DNA of 64,000 nt from the NCBI GenBank assembly GCA_021777035.1, contig JAIQZR010000147.1:1-64000 (forward strand), written 5' to 3'. The position numbers were made by a program, and so were the translations under genes. Under the pieces are notes generated by a model, which was not told where the DNA came from, searched no databases, and worked only from the letters and a program-made list of their open reading frames with translations. How positions within the stretch are numbered: position 1 is the stretch's first letter; each line of letters opens with the position of its first letter. Origin of the DNA: Candidatus Scalindua sp. GTDB taxonomy: Bacteria > Planctomycetota > Brocadiia > Brocadiales > Scalinduaceae. This document shows, one piece after another, positions 18,010 through 27,583 of this stretch.

Positions 18010-18756
18010 TTACCGGCTCCTCAGTTTGGAAAGCAGATGGAGGATTTCAATGTAGAGCCAGACAAGCGTAATCATCAGGCCTAGTGCTGCCCTCCATTCC
18101 ATAAATTTGGGAACCCCCTGTTCCACTCCATGTTCAATAAAGTCAAAATCAAGGACCAGATTAAGGGCTGCAATAACAACAATAAAACCACTGATACCAA
18201 TTCCTATAATGCCGCTACCATGAATAAATGGGATGCTTGTGCCAAAAAAACCAAGAATGAAGCTCACCATATACATCAGGAAAATTCCACCTGTTGCAGC
18301 AGTTATGCCAAGCTTAAAATTTTCAGTAGCTTTAATCAACCCGGATTTATAAGCAAACAAAAGTGCAAATAAAGTCCCGAAAGTAAGACCAACCGCCTGG
18401 ATTACTATACCAGGGAAACGCGCCTCCATAATAGAGGAAATTCCGCCTAAAAACAGTCCTTCCAATAAAGCATAAATCGGCGCGACTATCGGCGCAGTCG
18501 TTGGCTTGAAGATAGCCACCATTGCAGCGATGAAACCGCCAATAGCGCCTCCCCATAAATAGAGTGATATTTGAGGCGTTTCAAAAACAAAAAATTGACG
18601 CCATACCCAAGTTGCTGATAATAAAGCCAGAAAGAGCATTATTCCTGTCTTGTTAACCGTCCCTTGAAGCGTCATCAAATTGTCTCTTTGTGCAAAGTCT
18701 CTAACTTGAGAAAAAGTATTTTTATTCAACCCCGGATTTGCTGACCGTGCAACCAT
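18010..18756 (-). CDS. Bax inhibitor-1/YccA family membrane protein
   Basis: This 248-residue protein has about seven transmembrane helices. The N-terminus (MVARSANPGLNKNTF) and segments PIYALLEGLFLGGISSIME and LVLDFDFIEHGVEQG are typical of the bacterial Bax inhibitor-1 group related to YccA. Members are pH-sensitive ion-leak channels or modulators of membrane proteolysis. GGAAGGTGGG precedes the start. The paired aspartates (DFDFIE) expected in the pore region are present. Confidence 0.9.
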   Translation of the reverse strand: MVARSANPGLNKNTFSQVRDFAQRDNLMTLQGTVNKTGIMLFLALLSATWVWRQFFVFETPQISLYLWGGAIGGFIAAMVAIFKPTTAPIVAPIYALLEGLFLGGISSIMEARFPGIVIQAVGLTFGTLFALLFAYKSGLIKATENFKLGITAATGGIFLMYMVSFILGFFGTSIPFIHGSGIIGIGISGFIVVIAALNLVLDFDFIEHGVEQGVPKFMEWRAALGLMITLVWLYIEILHLLSKLRSR

Positions 18757-18875
18757 TCCTACCCACCTTCCTTCTTTCTTATTACCAAAAGATCAAGAAT
18801 CCCTGATGTTAGCATAATTTCAACATGTAAATATATAGATTTTAATCGGCATTTTGTCAATTCTTATGTTGGATC

Positions 18876-20363
18876 TCAAATCCTCTCGGCGACCTCGATG
18901 GCCCTTAATAATCCTTTTGCCTTATTAAGAGTTTCCTGGTATTCCATCTCAGGGATCGAGTCTGCAACAATACCGGCACCGGCCTGTATATATGCATCTT
19001 TCCCGTTTTTCAAAACAATGGTTCTTATGGTAATACACGTGTTTATATCTCCGAAAAAGTTTATATGGCCTACCGCGCCACCATAGGGGCCACGCCGTGT
19101 TTGCTCTAATTCATCTATTATCTGCATGGCTCTCACTTTTGGAGCACCTGACAATGTACCTGCGGGCAGGCACGCCCTTAGGCCGTCGAAGGCATTTTTG
19201 TCGCTTCTTAATTTACCACTGACGCTGGACGTAATATGCATTACGTGTGAGTATTTTTCTATTACCATTTTTTCATCTATTGTAACGCTATCGTATTCTG
19301 AAACACTTCCAACATCATTTCTCCCTAAATCAAGGAGCATGATATGTTCGGCAAGTTCTTTGGGATCAGATAACAACTCCTCAGCTAACAGTTCATCTTC
19401 TTCCGTTGTGCTCCCGCGTCGTCTCGTGCCTGCTATTGGCCTTACGTTAATGTTGCCGTTTTCCACCTTGACCATAACCTCAGGAGAGGAGCCTATCAGC
19501 TCTAAATCTTTCATCTTTATATAGAACATATACGGAGAGGGGTTTATTACCCTTAATGTACGGTAAATATTAATAGGCTTCGCGGTTATCTCTGCTTGCA
19601 GTCGTTGTGAAATAACTGCCTGTATTATATCTCCTGCACGAATATATTCTTTACAGGTTTCGACAGCTTTGAGAAAATCCGGTTTCTTAAAATTCGATGA
19701 GAACTCTTTGCTTAGCTCTCCATTTTCAGGAATATCATCGCTCAACGTCATTACCGGAGTGCGGAGTTTATTGATAACATTATCTATTTTATTAACCGCA
19801 TCTTCATAGACATCTTGAATGTCCCTTTCGTCTAGATAAGCCGCACAAACCACTTTTATCGTCTTATTTAGGTGATCAAATATAATTGTTACATCATAGA
19901 ACATAAAGTACATATCCGGTAGATTTAGGTCGTCAACTGTTGTATCCGGTAGGTTTTCGACATAGCGCACGGAATCATATGATGTATATCCAACCGCTCC
20001 ACCAAAAAAGTCTGGTAAGCCATTTACGCGTACGGGAGAGAATTTACGAATCTGTTGTTCCAGTACTTTGATGGGATCTGTGGTTTCCAAACGCGTAATT
20101 TCTTTGTCGTTAAAGAGTTCCACGTTAGAACCCTTACACTTGAACCCTGAAAAGGGATTACTGCCTATAAGTGAATATCTCGCTATTTTTGCGCCACCGT
20201 CTGCACTCTCCAGGAGAAATGCGTAATCCGCCTCTGAAACCTTCTGAAATGCAGTCACGGGAGTCAGAGTATCCGCAAACAGTTGACGGTACACGGGTAC
20301 TACATTCCCTTTCTTTGAAAGTTCCCTGAATTCGCTGAATGTCGGGTAGTATTGTGTTTTCAT
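18876..20363 (-). CDS. trpE: Anthranilate synthase component I
   Basis: This 495-residue protein has the chorismate-binding domain (about 225-485) with hallmarks SPEVMVKVENG, RPIAGTRRRG, LLDLGRNDVG, LPAGTLSGAPKVRAM, RRGPYGGAVG and IQAGAGIVADS. The N-terminal domain carries the LLESADGG segment involved in tryptophan feedback inhibition. It makes anthranilate from chorismate with the TrpG glutaminase, which is not adjacent here. Length is normal for the family. Confidence 0.96.
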   Translation of the reverse strand: MKTQYYPTFSEFRELSKKGNVVPVYRQLFADTLTPVTAFQKVSEADYAFLLESADGGAKIARYSLIGSNPFSGFKCKGSNVELFNDKEITRLETTDPIKVLEQQIRKFSPVRVNGLPDFFGGAVGYTSYDSVRYVENLPDTTVDDLNLPDMYFMFYDVTIIFDHLNKTIKVVCAAYLDERDIQDVYEDAVNKIDNVINKLRTPVMTLSDDIPENGELSKEFSSNFKKPDFLKAVETCKEYIRAGDIIQAVISQRLQAEITAKPINIYRTLRVINPSPYMFYIKMKDLELIGSSPEVMVKVENGNINVRPIAGTRRRGSTTEEDELLAEELLSDPKELAEHIMLLDLGRNDVGSVSEYDSVTIDEKMVIEKYSHVMHITSSVSGKLRSDKNAFDGLRACLPAGTLSGAPKVRAMQIIDELEQTRRGPYGGAVGHINFFGDINTCITIRTIVLKNGKDAYIQAGAGIVADSIPEMEYQETLNKAKGLLRAIEVAERI

Positions 20364-20515
20364 ATCTTGTAAAATTCGCTTGACTTTAAGTTTTTTTTAC
20401 ATAGAATCAACTGTTAAATTTCGCCTGATTCTTTGTCGATCTAGTAGATAATATCGGTTAGTATTCTTAATGTCAAGATAAGATACTTGCTTAAATTCAT
20501 ATAAGATTATCATAA

Positions 20516-21160
20516 ATGTGGAAGTGGAAAAAGAAACGAAAGGTAACTGAAGCATCGGAAGCAACCGCTTCTTCAAAAGAAGAAACGATTGATGCCGTAA
20601 CCGAAGAGCCCCCCTCTTCTGAGGGAGAAGAAAAGGTTAGTGCTATAGCCGAAGAGGCTCCATCTACGGAAGAAGAAAAACCGGTTAGTGCAACCGAAGA
20701 GAAGGTTCTTCCTGCGAAAGAGGATAAAACTGTTGGCGCTATTATTGAAGAGGCGCCACTTGAAAAGAAGGAAGAGGAAGTTGGAGGAAAGACCGAAAAC
20801 GCGCCTGTTATAGAAGAAGTTCCGCCTTCCGGTGTTTTCATTTTTGGCAATAGAATTGAAAGCCGCTTTAAGAAGTTTTTGACAGCCATGTTTTCAATTT
20901 TTCTTCTACCTCCTGTTATTGTCTTTGGTTTGTCAGTAATAACGATAGTTGTGTTGATTGCTTTTCCGTTGATTTCAATCGTTTTGCCAATAACATTGTT
21001 ATCTTTAGGTATTCTTTTCATATTACTCCCTGTTGTGTTACCTCTCCTTACAATTGTTGCCCTTATAACGGGAAAAGGAAGAGTACAATTTGGCCTGGAG
21101 AATAAAAAATTTGCGATCAAGGTTCTTGGCATTACCATTCCTCCCTATGCAGGTCGCTAG
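20516..21160 (+). CDS. Membrane protein with acidic N-terminal region
   Basis: This protein has 214 residues. After a basic start (MWKWKKKRK), residues 10-110 are low-complexity Glu/Ala/Pro-rich with an imperfect repeat of the EEAPSxEEEKPVSA type. Two or three hydrophobic segments follow (about 122-180), then a short tail with ITIPPYAGR. It lies 63 bases before the first SPFH gene on the same strand, so it may belong to the same unit. Not recognised. A minus-strand frame covering the same span is rejected as Ser-rich shadow. Confidence 0.6.
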   Translation: MWKWKKKRKVTEASEATASSKEETIDAVTEEPPSSEGEEKVSAIAEEAPSTEEEKPVSATEEKVLPAKEDKTVGAIIEEAPLEKKEEEVGGKTENAPVIEEVPPSGVFIFGNRIESRFKKFLTAMFSIFLLPPVIVFGLSVITIVVLIAFPLISIVLPITLLSLGILFILLPVVLPLLTIVALITGKGRVQFGLENKKFAIKVLGITIPPYAGR

Positions 21161-21223
21161 CGTATACATATGTGTTAGCATAAATTATTAAGTATAAAAT
21201 TTTTTAAATCATAGAGATTCGAA

Positions 21224-22471
21224 ATGGAAAAAAGCTTTAACCCAAAGGGTGTTAAAAAGAAACCTCTTGTTTCTAAGAAAATGGTGTTTTTTGTTATTGT
21301 CCCTATCACCTTGGTAGCCTTGCTCATTATAGGCGGCAGAAGGTTGACATGGAAGGAGATACAGGCGGACGAAGTTGCCGTAATTATCAATAACATTACC
21401 GGCAACATAAAAACTATAGATCGCGCTGGTGCTGTTGTTTACTATCCCTTCATTCAGGATCTGTACATCCTTGATAAAAGAGAGCAGGAAGCGCCTATGG
21501 CATCATCGAATATATCCGCAGATTTCCCACAGGGAAACCCTATCATACTCAAGACACGTGATGGTGGTGACGTAAGTATTGATTTGATCATACAATATAA
21601 ATTAATTTCAAAAATAGCGAGCAGGGTTGTTCAAGACACCGGTGTAGGCGAAGAATTTAAAGAGAAATGGATATGGGACTATGCGAGGACGATTTGTAGA
21701 TATGAGTTTGGAGACCTCTCTATTAGTGAATTCCCCGATTCCGTTAAGAGAGAGGAAAAGATACGGGCCTCGACTGATGAGCTGAATAATTTGCTAAACC
21801 CGCATGGAATATATGTCACCTCCTTGAATTTTATTGATTATCGTTATTATAGAGAATACGCGGAGAAGATACACGAAAGAAGACTTGCAGACAAAGAGGT
21901 TGAGGAACAGGTGCAAAGGGCATCTGCTGCCAGAGAAAATCAGAATAGGGTAGTTACTGAAGAAACCAAGAAATTGGAAGTGGCGATATCCAGGTTCGGC
22001 GGTACATTGCACCGGATGGAGATAGACGCGAAAGCAGAAGCCGATAAAATCAGAGATGCAGGCAAGGCGTATCTTATTAAGGCGGTGCTGGATGCCGATG
22101 CAGAATACGATAGACTGGAAAAAGAAGCAGCATCAATTCTTGCGGTAAAGAAGGCTGAGGCGGAGGGTATCTTTGCCCTTAAAAAAGCGCTTGAGGGTGC
22201 AGGAGGCCGCAATCTTGTCAAAATGGAATATGCAAGGAGATTGCATAATGCCAGGATAAGTGGAACACCTGTTTTAAAAGCATCAGAAGAAATACCACAA
22301 TTAAGAATAAGAGAAAGAGAAGTGCTGTTTGAGGAAGTGGGATTGGCATCACAACCCGCTACTAAGGCGAAGAAAGAAGAATCCTCACATGGGGGAGAAC
22401 ATGCGGCACCTTCAGTACAACATGGCAAGCCGTCCGGGCATGCCGAATCAACAGAACATTCTGGGCACTAA
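21224..22471 (+). CDS. SPFH/band-7 domain membrane protein with His-rich tail (first of two)
   Basis: This 415-residue protein has a transmembrane helix at about 21-39, then a band-7/SPFH domain (about 45-230) and a long charged helix rich in Ala, Glu and Lys (about 225-340), as in prohibitin, HflK and flotillin-like proteins. The last 30 residues are His-rich (HGGEHAAP through HSGH). Such proteins oligomerise into membrane cages that organise proteases or lipid domains. The neighbour 77 bases downstream is a second SPFH protein, suggesting an HflK/HflC-like pair. Confidence 0.85.
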   Translation: MEKSFNPKGVKKKPLVSKKMVFFVIVPITLVALLIIGGRRLTWKEIQADEVAVIINNITGNIKTIDRAGAVVYYPFIQDLYILDKREQEAPMASSNISADFPQGNPIILKTRDGGDVSIDLIIQYKLISKIASRVVQDTGVGEEFKEKWIWDYARTICRYEFGDLSISEFPDSVKREEKIRASTDELNNLLNPHGIYVTSLNFIDYRYYREYAEKIHERRLADKEVEEQVQRASAARENQNRVVTEETKKLEVAISRFGGTLHRMEIDAKAEADKIRDAGKAYLIKAVLDADAEYDRLEKEAASILAVKKAEAEGIFALKKALEGAGGRNLVKMEYARRLHNARISGTPVLKASEEIPQLRIREREVLFEEVGLASQPATKAKKEESSHGGEHAAPSVQHGKPSGHAESTEHSGH

Positions 22472-22548
22472 AGCATGAGAGATCTGAATTAAGTAATTTT
22501 TATATCTTGCCTCTACCAGGGTTATATTAGAATCAGGAGAACGAGTTA

Positions 22549-23937
22549 ATGTTAAAGATTTTGGCCAAGTTTTTTGCTAAATATTTCATACCCATAAGTA
22601 TTGTGATCGCGATCATAATTATTCTTGTTGGAGTCAGGTTTATGATAATCAGGGTTGAGATTGATCAGATAGGGGTTAAAACTGCAATATGGGGGTTTAA
22701 AAGAGGTGTTATACAAAAAGATTATAAACCAGGCTGGCATAGATTTATAAGGCAAACTGAAACATGGGATCTGTTTGACGGCACGGTACAGACACTTAGC
22801 CTGACACGGGATGCGCGTAATGCAGAAGGCAAGATGGAATCAAAGGAAATACGCGTAAGAACGGCAGATGACTATGAAGTTTCCGTTGATATTATAGTGA
22901 AATATCAAATAATGGAAGGTAAAGCAAACAAAATTCGGCAGGAAATAGGCCCGGGCAATAGATACAAGATGTTTGTTGATAGCGAAACAAAAGACGTTGC
23001 CAGAAGCGTTTTGGGAAAAATGACTGAAAAAGACCTTTATAATCCTGATGAAAAACGTAAAAGAGCAGCAGAAGCGAAAATACTGCTTTCAAGCCAGGTT
23101 GAATCGCGTCACGTCCGAATTATTGACTGGCTTATACTCGATATGAGGTTTGACACTCAGCTAGAAAGAAAAATTAAAAATGTTAAGCTTGCAGAGTTAG
23201 ATGAGCTGTTGAATGTTGCAAAAGAGAGAGCCGTAGGCAAAAGAGGTATTACCCAGACAATCGATGCTTCTACAGAGGCACTTGCACAGAAGATACAATC
23301 AGATAAAGATGGTAAAATAGTGGCTTTGAAAGCAGAAATGGATACTGAAGTTACGACGATTATTTCCAGTGCGAACAAATTCATGGTAGAAAAGAAGTCG
23401 GAAGGGGATCACTACATGCATGTAAAACATGCGGCAGGCGAACTACTGGTTGACAGAGCAAAGGCGGAGGGCGAAAGGTTGCGAAGGTTGGCTATGACGG
23501 GTTTAGGAGGAGATTTAATCGTAGCGCTTGAAGCTGCCAGAAATATAAATCTGGGTGATGTAGTAGTGTCAACACAGGAGATGGATCTTCTGAATGTTGA
23601 CGAAATGATAAAAAAGTTAGGGGCAGGAGTGGCGAGAGACTTGCCTATCATACTAGAACTTGAAGATTCTCCGGGATTTCTTAAACTGTCGGATGACTTA
23701 CCTGAGGTGCTGAGAGATCATGGGGCACATGGAGGGGAACATGGCGCTGTACCTCGCGACAAGGATACGCCGGAACACCATGATATCGCCCCACACCAAA
23801 AAGCGGATCACAAAACGTCTTTAATGGAACAGCATAGACAAGAAATTACTTCTCACGAGACACCTACTGAACCCCATGGGGCCGCTCTTGAGGAATGGAA
23901 ATCATCTCTTACCGAAGAGTTTCCTGTTTCTCAATAG
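22549..23937 (+). CDS. SPFH/band-7 domain membrane protein with His-rich tail (second of two)
   Basis: This 462-residue protein has a transmembrane helix at about 13-34, a band-7 domain (about 35-215), a coiled helix region (about 215-370) with MTGLGGDLIVALEAARN, and a His/Glu/Pro-rich tail (from about 395: HGAHGGEHGAVP and further HH/HQ clusters). It is probably the heteromeric partner of the preceding SPFH protein. A decayed partial copy of its 3' end lies just downstream at about 24150-24305. Confidence 0.85.
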   Translation: MLKILAKFFAKYFIPISIVIAIIIILVGVRFMIIRVEIDQIGVKTAIWGFKRGVIQKDYKPGWHRFIRQTETWDLFDGTVQTLSLTRDARNAEGKMESKEIRVRTADDYEVSVDIIVKYQIMEGKANKIRQEIGPGNRYKMFVDSETKDVARSVLGKMTEKDLYNPDEKRKRAAEAKILLSSQVESRHVRIIDWLILDMRFDTQLERKIKNVKLAELDELLNVAKERAVGKRGITQTIDASTEALAQKIQSDKDGKIVALKAEMDTEVTTIISSANKFMVEKKSEGDHYMHVKHAAGELLVDRAKAEGERLRRLAMTGLGGDLIVALEAARNINLGDVVVSTQEMDLLNVDEMIKKLGAGVARDLPIILELEDSPGFLKLSDDLPEVLRDHGAHGGEHGAVPRDKDTPEHHDIAPHQKADHKTSLMEQHRQEITSHETPTEPHGAALEEWKSSLTEEFPVSQ

Positions 23938-24149
23938 AAACTTTTAATAGTCGTAATACACCCATAAGGGGGCAAGTTGTCTCAACGTTTTTCTGCAATT
24001 GCACTTTTACCCTACAAATACGCGATCAATTCTGACACGACATACTTGAGCTTGAATGGAATTAATACACACATGATCTGATAGTATGTGTCCTGAAGCT
24101 ATCTCACTACCATTCTGTCTCATTATTTCATGAAGAGGAGGTACATACA

Positions 24150-24305
24150 TGACGCTGCGCCACATAAAAGAGAGAGAAAGTCCACGAATCCTCCTTATTG
24201 GAACACATGGGCAGACAACTACTTCTCACGAGGCCGCCTGAGAAGCGGAAATCAACTTCTTACTTCTTACTTCTTACTTACTGAAGAGCTTCCTGTCTCT
24301 CAATA
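24150..24305 (+). repeat. Degenerate duplicate of the 3' end of the second SPFH gene
   Basis: This stretch aligns, with gaps, to about 23779-23940. Shared pieces are CATGAcgctgcGCCaCA at the start, TGGAACA-cAT-G-CAgAcAA, the exact string ACTTCTCACGAG, and GAAGAG-TTCCTGT-TCTCAATAG at the end. The rest of the 23938-24299 gap holds no gene. The copy has a tandem TTCTTAC expansion and an in-frame stop. It ends at the stop codon of the convergent gene at 24300, whose own last codons come from this duplicated sequence. Confidence 0.7.
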
Positions 24306-25931
24306 GGTGCTTTTAAAACCGATTTCATACCGATCTATATCTACGGCTTGTACGCCAGTAATGATTTCTTCAAAAATTTTTGTGTCTCCACCATTAATAT
24401 TTCTTACTGAAAAATCCAAGCTTGTGATCATACCATAAGTTTTGCTATATACTTTCATGACAAAAGATGCATTGTAAAAGTCCTTTTCTGAATTATTCTT
24501 TATATTCCCTGTCACAGAAGAAGAAGATCCAAAGCCACTAAACGATACATTACCAGCATAAAATCCATTGCCTACATCTTCAAAACCGTCCAATACTTTA
24601 GAAGGAGTAGGAGCGGCATGCTCATCAAATATCAAGCCTTCCAGCTTGCCTGGTTCCAGCCCCTTTGTTTCGTCGGCCTTAGTAGTAGCAGCAACAGCAC
24701 TTTCCATTGCGATTATTTTAACGGTACTCACTCCTGTATCGGAGACTAAAGGCATTCGAGCGGGATAAATCGAATACTTACTAATTGCCTTGGGTATAAC
24801 CCCTACAATTATCTCTTCAAATGATTTAGTTATCCCTTTGCGAAACCCATAAATAGCAAATTCCTGGATTCCCAAAGGAATATTTTCTTTGTCGTAAACC
24901 TGAACTTTAAAATCGATCATACCGTGATCACTGTCAGATTTATTCACTATTTCTCCTCTTATCTGGGAAGATGAACCAAATGATTCAAATTTAATATTTT
25001 TAATAAAAAAACCTTTGCCTATGTCTATGAAGTCTGTCTTTTCGGCATGTGCTTTTGGCTCTTCATGGTGTACGTTTGATGCTGAAGCATGTTTCTCCGT
25101 TTCTGGTTTTTCATGGTAGGCATCTGAAGCTGTGGCATGAGTGTCTCCGGGTTTTTCATGTTGAGCATCTGGAGTTGTCGCATGTGCTACCTTGGTTTCT
25201 CCATGACGGACGCTTGTTACGACCCCATGTTCTGTTTCATCTGTTTTATTGTGAGTGTCTGGCTCCGCAAAATGTTTCACTTCTTCAGTTTTTAATTCTC
25301 TTTTTTGTACTATATATCCTGATTCAAGCTTATTTAGTCTTGCATCCAACTGCTCAATGCCCTTGATATAGGATTCGTCAGGAGATGCCTGTTTTTGCAA
25401 GCTCTCTTTCATAGATAGGATTATCTGTTCCTGGCTTCCCAGTTTATCTTCCAGTTTGTCTACGACACTCTTCTGCTTGTCTATTGCCTGCATCAAGGTG
25501 TCCAATGGTTTATTTGCCGTTTTATACATTCTTTCAAGTACAGAGGTTTTAACCTCCTGATCTTCTATTCTGTTAGCCAACTCAGAAAATCTTTTTTTGA
25601 AGACATTCAGTGTCCCTTCAAATGATTTTACGATCTCTTTTATCCCCTCCAACGAACTCATATTTGCAACCCTGTTAAGCTTGGCATCCATATCACTTAA
25701 TAGATTTTCTATATTAGCCAGGCCTTGGTTAAGCTCTTCGGTTTTCTTTTCACTAGACACTTTATCACTTTCCATATTCGAGATTCTGCTATTTAATTCG
25801 TCAATTTGTGCCACCCAGTCTCCTAAAGAACTTTGAAATTTCTCCAAATCTTTCAGAATATCCGAGAAACCAACGGCACCAGAAAAAAAGAATGTTAGGG
25901 TGAAAGTGCATGTAATAAGCAATTTCTTCAT
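24300..25931 (-). CDS. Secreted coiled-coil protein with His-rich linker and two FxLYD-like domains
   Basis: The ATG at 25931 (second in the frame) is chosen because TTGGAG lies about eight bases upstream; the product is 543 residues. It has a signal peptide (about 1-20), a long coiled coil (about 22-205), a linker (about 225-300) with three imperfect His/Glu/Pro repeats of the form HEKP or HHEEP, and two C-terminal beta domains (about 305-390 and 455-543) with FxxxNI/V, GSSS--GxI-N-S and F-EII-GV motifs. It shares the architecture of the gene at 14448-15818 and is its paralogue. Envelope role likely; function unknown. Confidence 0.75.
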   Translation of the reverse strand: MKKLLITCTFTLTFFFSGAVGFSDILKDLEKFQSSLGDWVAQIDELNSRISNMESDKVSSEKKTEELNQGLANIENLLSDMDAKLNRVANMSSLEGIKEIVKSFEGTLNVFKKRFSELANRIEDQEVKTSVLERMYKTANKPLDTLMQAIDKQKSVVDKLEDKLGSQEQIILSMKESLQKQASPDESYIKGIEQLDARLNKLESGYIVQKRELKTEEVKHFAEPDTHNKTDETEHGVVTSVRHGETKVAHATTPDAQHEKPGDTHATASDAYHEKPETEKHASASNVHHEEPKAHAEKTDFIDIGKGFFIKNIKFESFGSSSQIRGEIVNKSDSDHGMIDFKVQVYDKENIPLGIQEFAIYGFRKGITKSFEEIIVGVIPKAISKYSIYPARMPLVSDTGVSTVKIIAMESAVAATTKADETKGLEPGKLEGLIFDEHAAPTPSKVLDGFEDVGNGFYAGNVSFSGFGSSSSVTGNIKNNSEKDFYNASFVMKVYSKTYGMITSLDFSVRNINGGDTKIFEEIITGVQAVDIDRYEIGFKSTY

Positions 25932-26107
25932 ATACATTTCTCCAAAAGAAAGAATCCTTTATTGATTATAGGATGTCAGGTTTATAATGTTTATTAAACG
26001 CAAATATACATCAATGTATATTACGACGCAAACAAAAACGGGTATTTTACAACCATGTGGTTTTTTTCTGGAATTTCAGTAAGTAGCGTAGTTTGTTAGA
26101 GTAAGTT

Positions 26108-27163
26108 TTAGGGGGGATACTTCATGTTATTCGCAGCAAGCCACTTGCGAGTATCACTCTTCAGGTTTTTAATTATTGTTGCCATGTACTGTTCCAATCG
26201 AAATCTGGGTTGCCACTTCAATGTTCTTTTGGCTTTATCAATGCTAAATCGATATTTCTTGTCTGCTAATTTTACCATCCACGGCTTAAAAAAATAATGC
26301 CTTCCTGTTAACGAGTGAAAATTACTTGCAATATATATACAAAGCTGCACAACGCATTTTGGCAGATGGATTAAGCTCAAATGTTCACCATAAATCTCAC
26401 GTGATATAAGGTCGCAAAGCTGGTTATTTGATAGGAGACTCTCTTCTGACAAAATCATTATTGAGCCAGAAGGGATTTCTTTCGCCATTAACATCGACTT
26501 CTCAAAGGCATCAAGCACGTCTTCAATATGCACATAAGAGATACCGCCCTCTCCGTTCCCGGGCAATATTCTATACCCAAAACACCTTTTCCAAATAAAG
26601 GCAATTTGATTTGCAAGCGGCATAGATCTGCAATCTTGAGAATATACTGCCGAAAGTCTGAAGATTGTTGAATTTATCTTTTCTTTGTACTCTGATACTA
26701 TTTTTTCTCCCATAATTTTTGATTGTCCATAATACATAAACAGACTCAACTCTGAGTCTTCATCAAGTCTGCCATCATCTATTGATGGTTTAAATACTAC
26801 GGTACTACTTGTAAAAACGAAACGACTCACATCACAATTAACCAGATTGTTCAATAAGTTTCTTGTCCCGTTCTCATTAGTTTCATGATACATTTCATTT
26901 TTTTTATTTAACATGTCATAATATGCTGCAAGGTGGAACACATAATCTATTTTTTCCGAAATCTTTTCTTTTATTTCACAAAAAATTTCACCAAGAAGCC
27001 TCTTATCCGAAATATCCGCTTCATACCATATAACGTTGCTATCTCTATCTTTATGTAGTTCCTTATCAATGCCGATGATGTAATACTTCCTGTCCAGTCT
27101 GGCAATCAATGCAGTACCAATAAAGCCACTAGCACCTGTAATTAAAACTGTTTGTCTGGTCAT
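26108..27163 (-). CDS. NAD-dependent epimerase/dehydratase (extended SDR)
   Basis: The product is an extended short-chain dehydrogenase with the NAD-binding TGASGFIG near the N-terminus, a downstream FTSST and the YGQSKIMGE active-site YxxxK. I choose the ATG at 27163 because the Rossmann glycine motif then lies at the usual distance; an in-frame ATG at 27196 is possible. Best match is to the nucleotide-sugar epimerase and 3-beta-hydroxysteroid dehydrogenase-like branch, acting on a sugar or polyketide/sterol-like substrate. It ends in a basic Lys/Arg-rich tail. No pathway partner is adjacent. Confidence 0.82.
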   Translation of the reverse strand: MTRQTVLITGASGFIGTALIARLDRKYYIIGIDKELHKDRDSNVIWYEADISDKRLLGEIFCEIKEKISEKIDYVFHLAAYYDMLNKKNEMYHETNENGTRNLLNNLVNCDVSRFVFTSSTVVFKPSIDDGRLDEDSELSLFMYYGQSKIMGEKIVSEYKEKINSTIFRLSAVYSQDCRSMPLANQIAFIWKRCFGYRILPGNGEGGISYVHIEDVLDAFEKSMLMAKEIPSGSIMILSEESLLSNNQLCDLISREIYGEHLSLIHLPKCVVQLCIYIASNFHSLTGRHYFFKPWMVKLADKKYRFSIDKAKRTLKWQPRFRLEQYMATIIKNLKSDTRKWLAANNMKYPP

Positions 27164-27320
27164 TTTGATAATAGGATTGACATATTGATAAAACATGTTA
27201 TACCATCCAAGCGGCTAAAAGGAGTAATTTGGACGGAAAAAGGGATTGGTTCAGGAAAAATAGCAACATAAATTAAGGTGGCTCGCTTATGCCTTCGGCT
27301 TAGAAGTTTCCTCTTAAAAC

Positions 27321-27473
27321 TTATACATCTTGTATTAATTCTATTTTTGTATTCGGTTTTTCACTTTTTATCTCTTTTGTATTCTTCTTCTTGGAGGCTG
27401 GCTTCACTTTTTCCTTAACAGATTTTTTTGTGGATGGGATTGCCTTTGGTTTTTTGATCGCCTTTTTTGCCAA
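27321..27473 (-). CDS. Lys-rich small basic protein, TTG start
   Basis: This 50-codon frame starts at TTG (27473) with a strong GGAGGTGA eight bases upstream, ending in TAA at 27321. About a third of residues are Lys, arranged as AKKAIKKPK, TKKSVKEKVK and SKKKNTK, like histone-H1-type C-terminal tails of bacterial DNA-binding proteins. Start quality and composition argue for a real gene, which conventional calling would miss. A nucleic-acid-binding role is inferred from composition only. Confidence 0.6.
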   Translation of the reverse strand: MAKKAIKKPKAIPSTKKSVKEKVKPASKKKNTKEIKSEKPNTKIELIQDV

Positions 27474-27583
27474 TTTGTTTGTCACCTCCAAAGTTTGTAT
27501 TTTTAGATAAATTATCTGCTCACTTAGCTAAATTGCATTTAACTTTAGCTTGGGTATAAATCAACTAATTTCTAAACGGTTAA

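Noticed and set aside
20497-21138. Minus-strand 213-codon frame opposite the acidic membrane protein
   Set aside because: The product is Ser/Thr/Phe-rich low complexity, as expected from the reverse of a Glu/Ala-rich gene. The plus frame has a plausible anchor and gene context.
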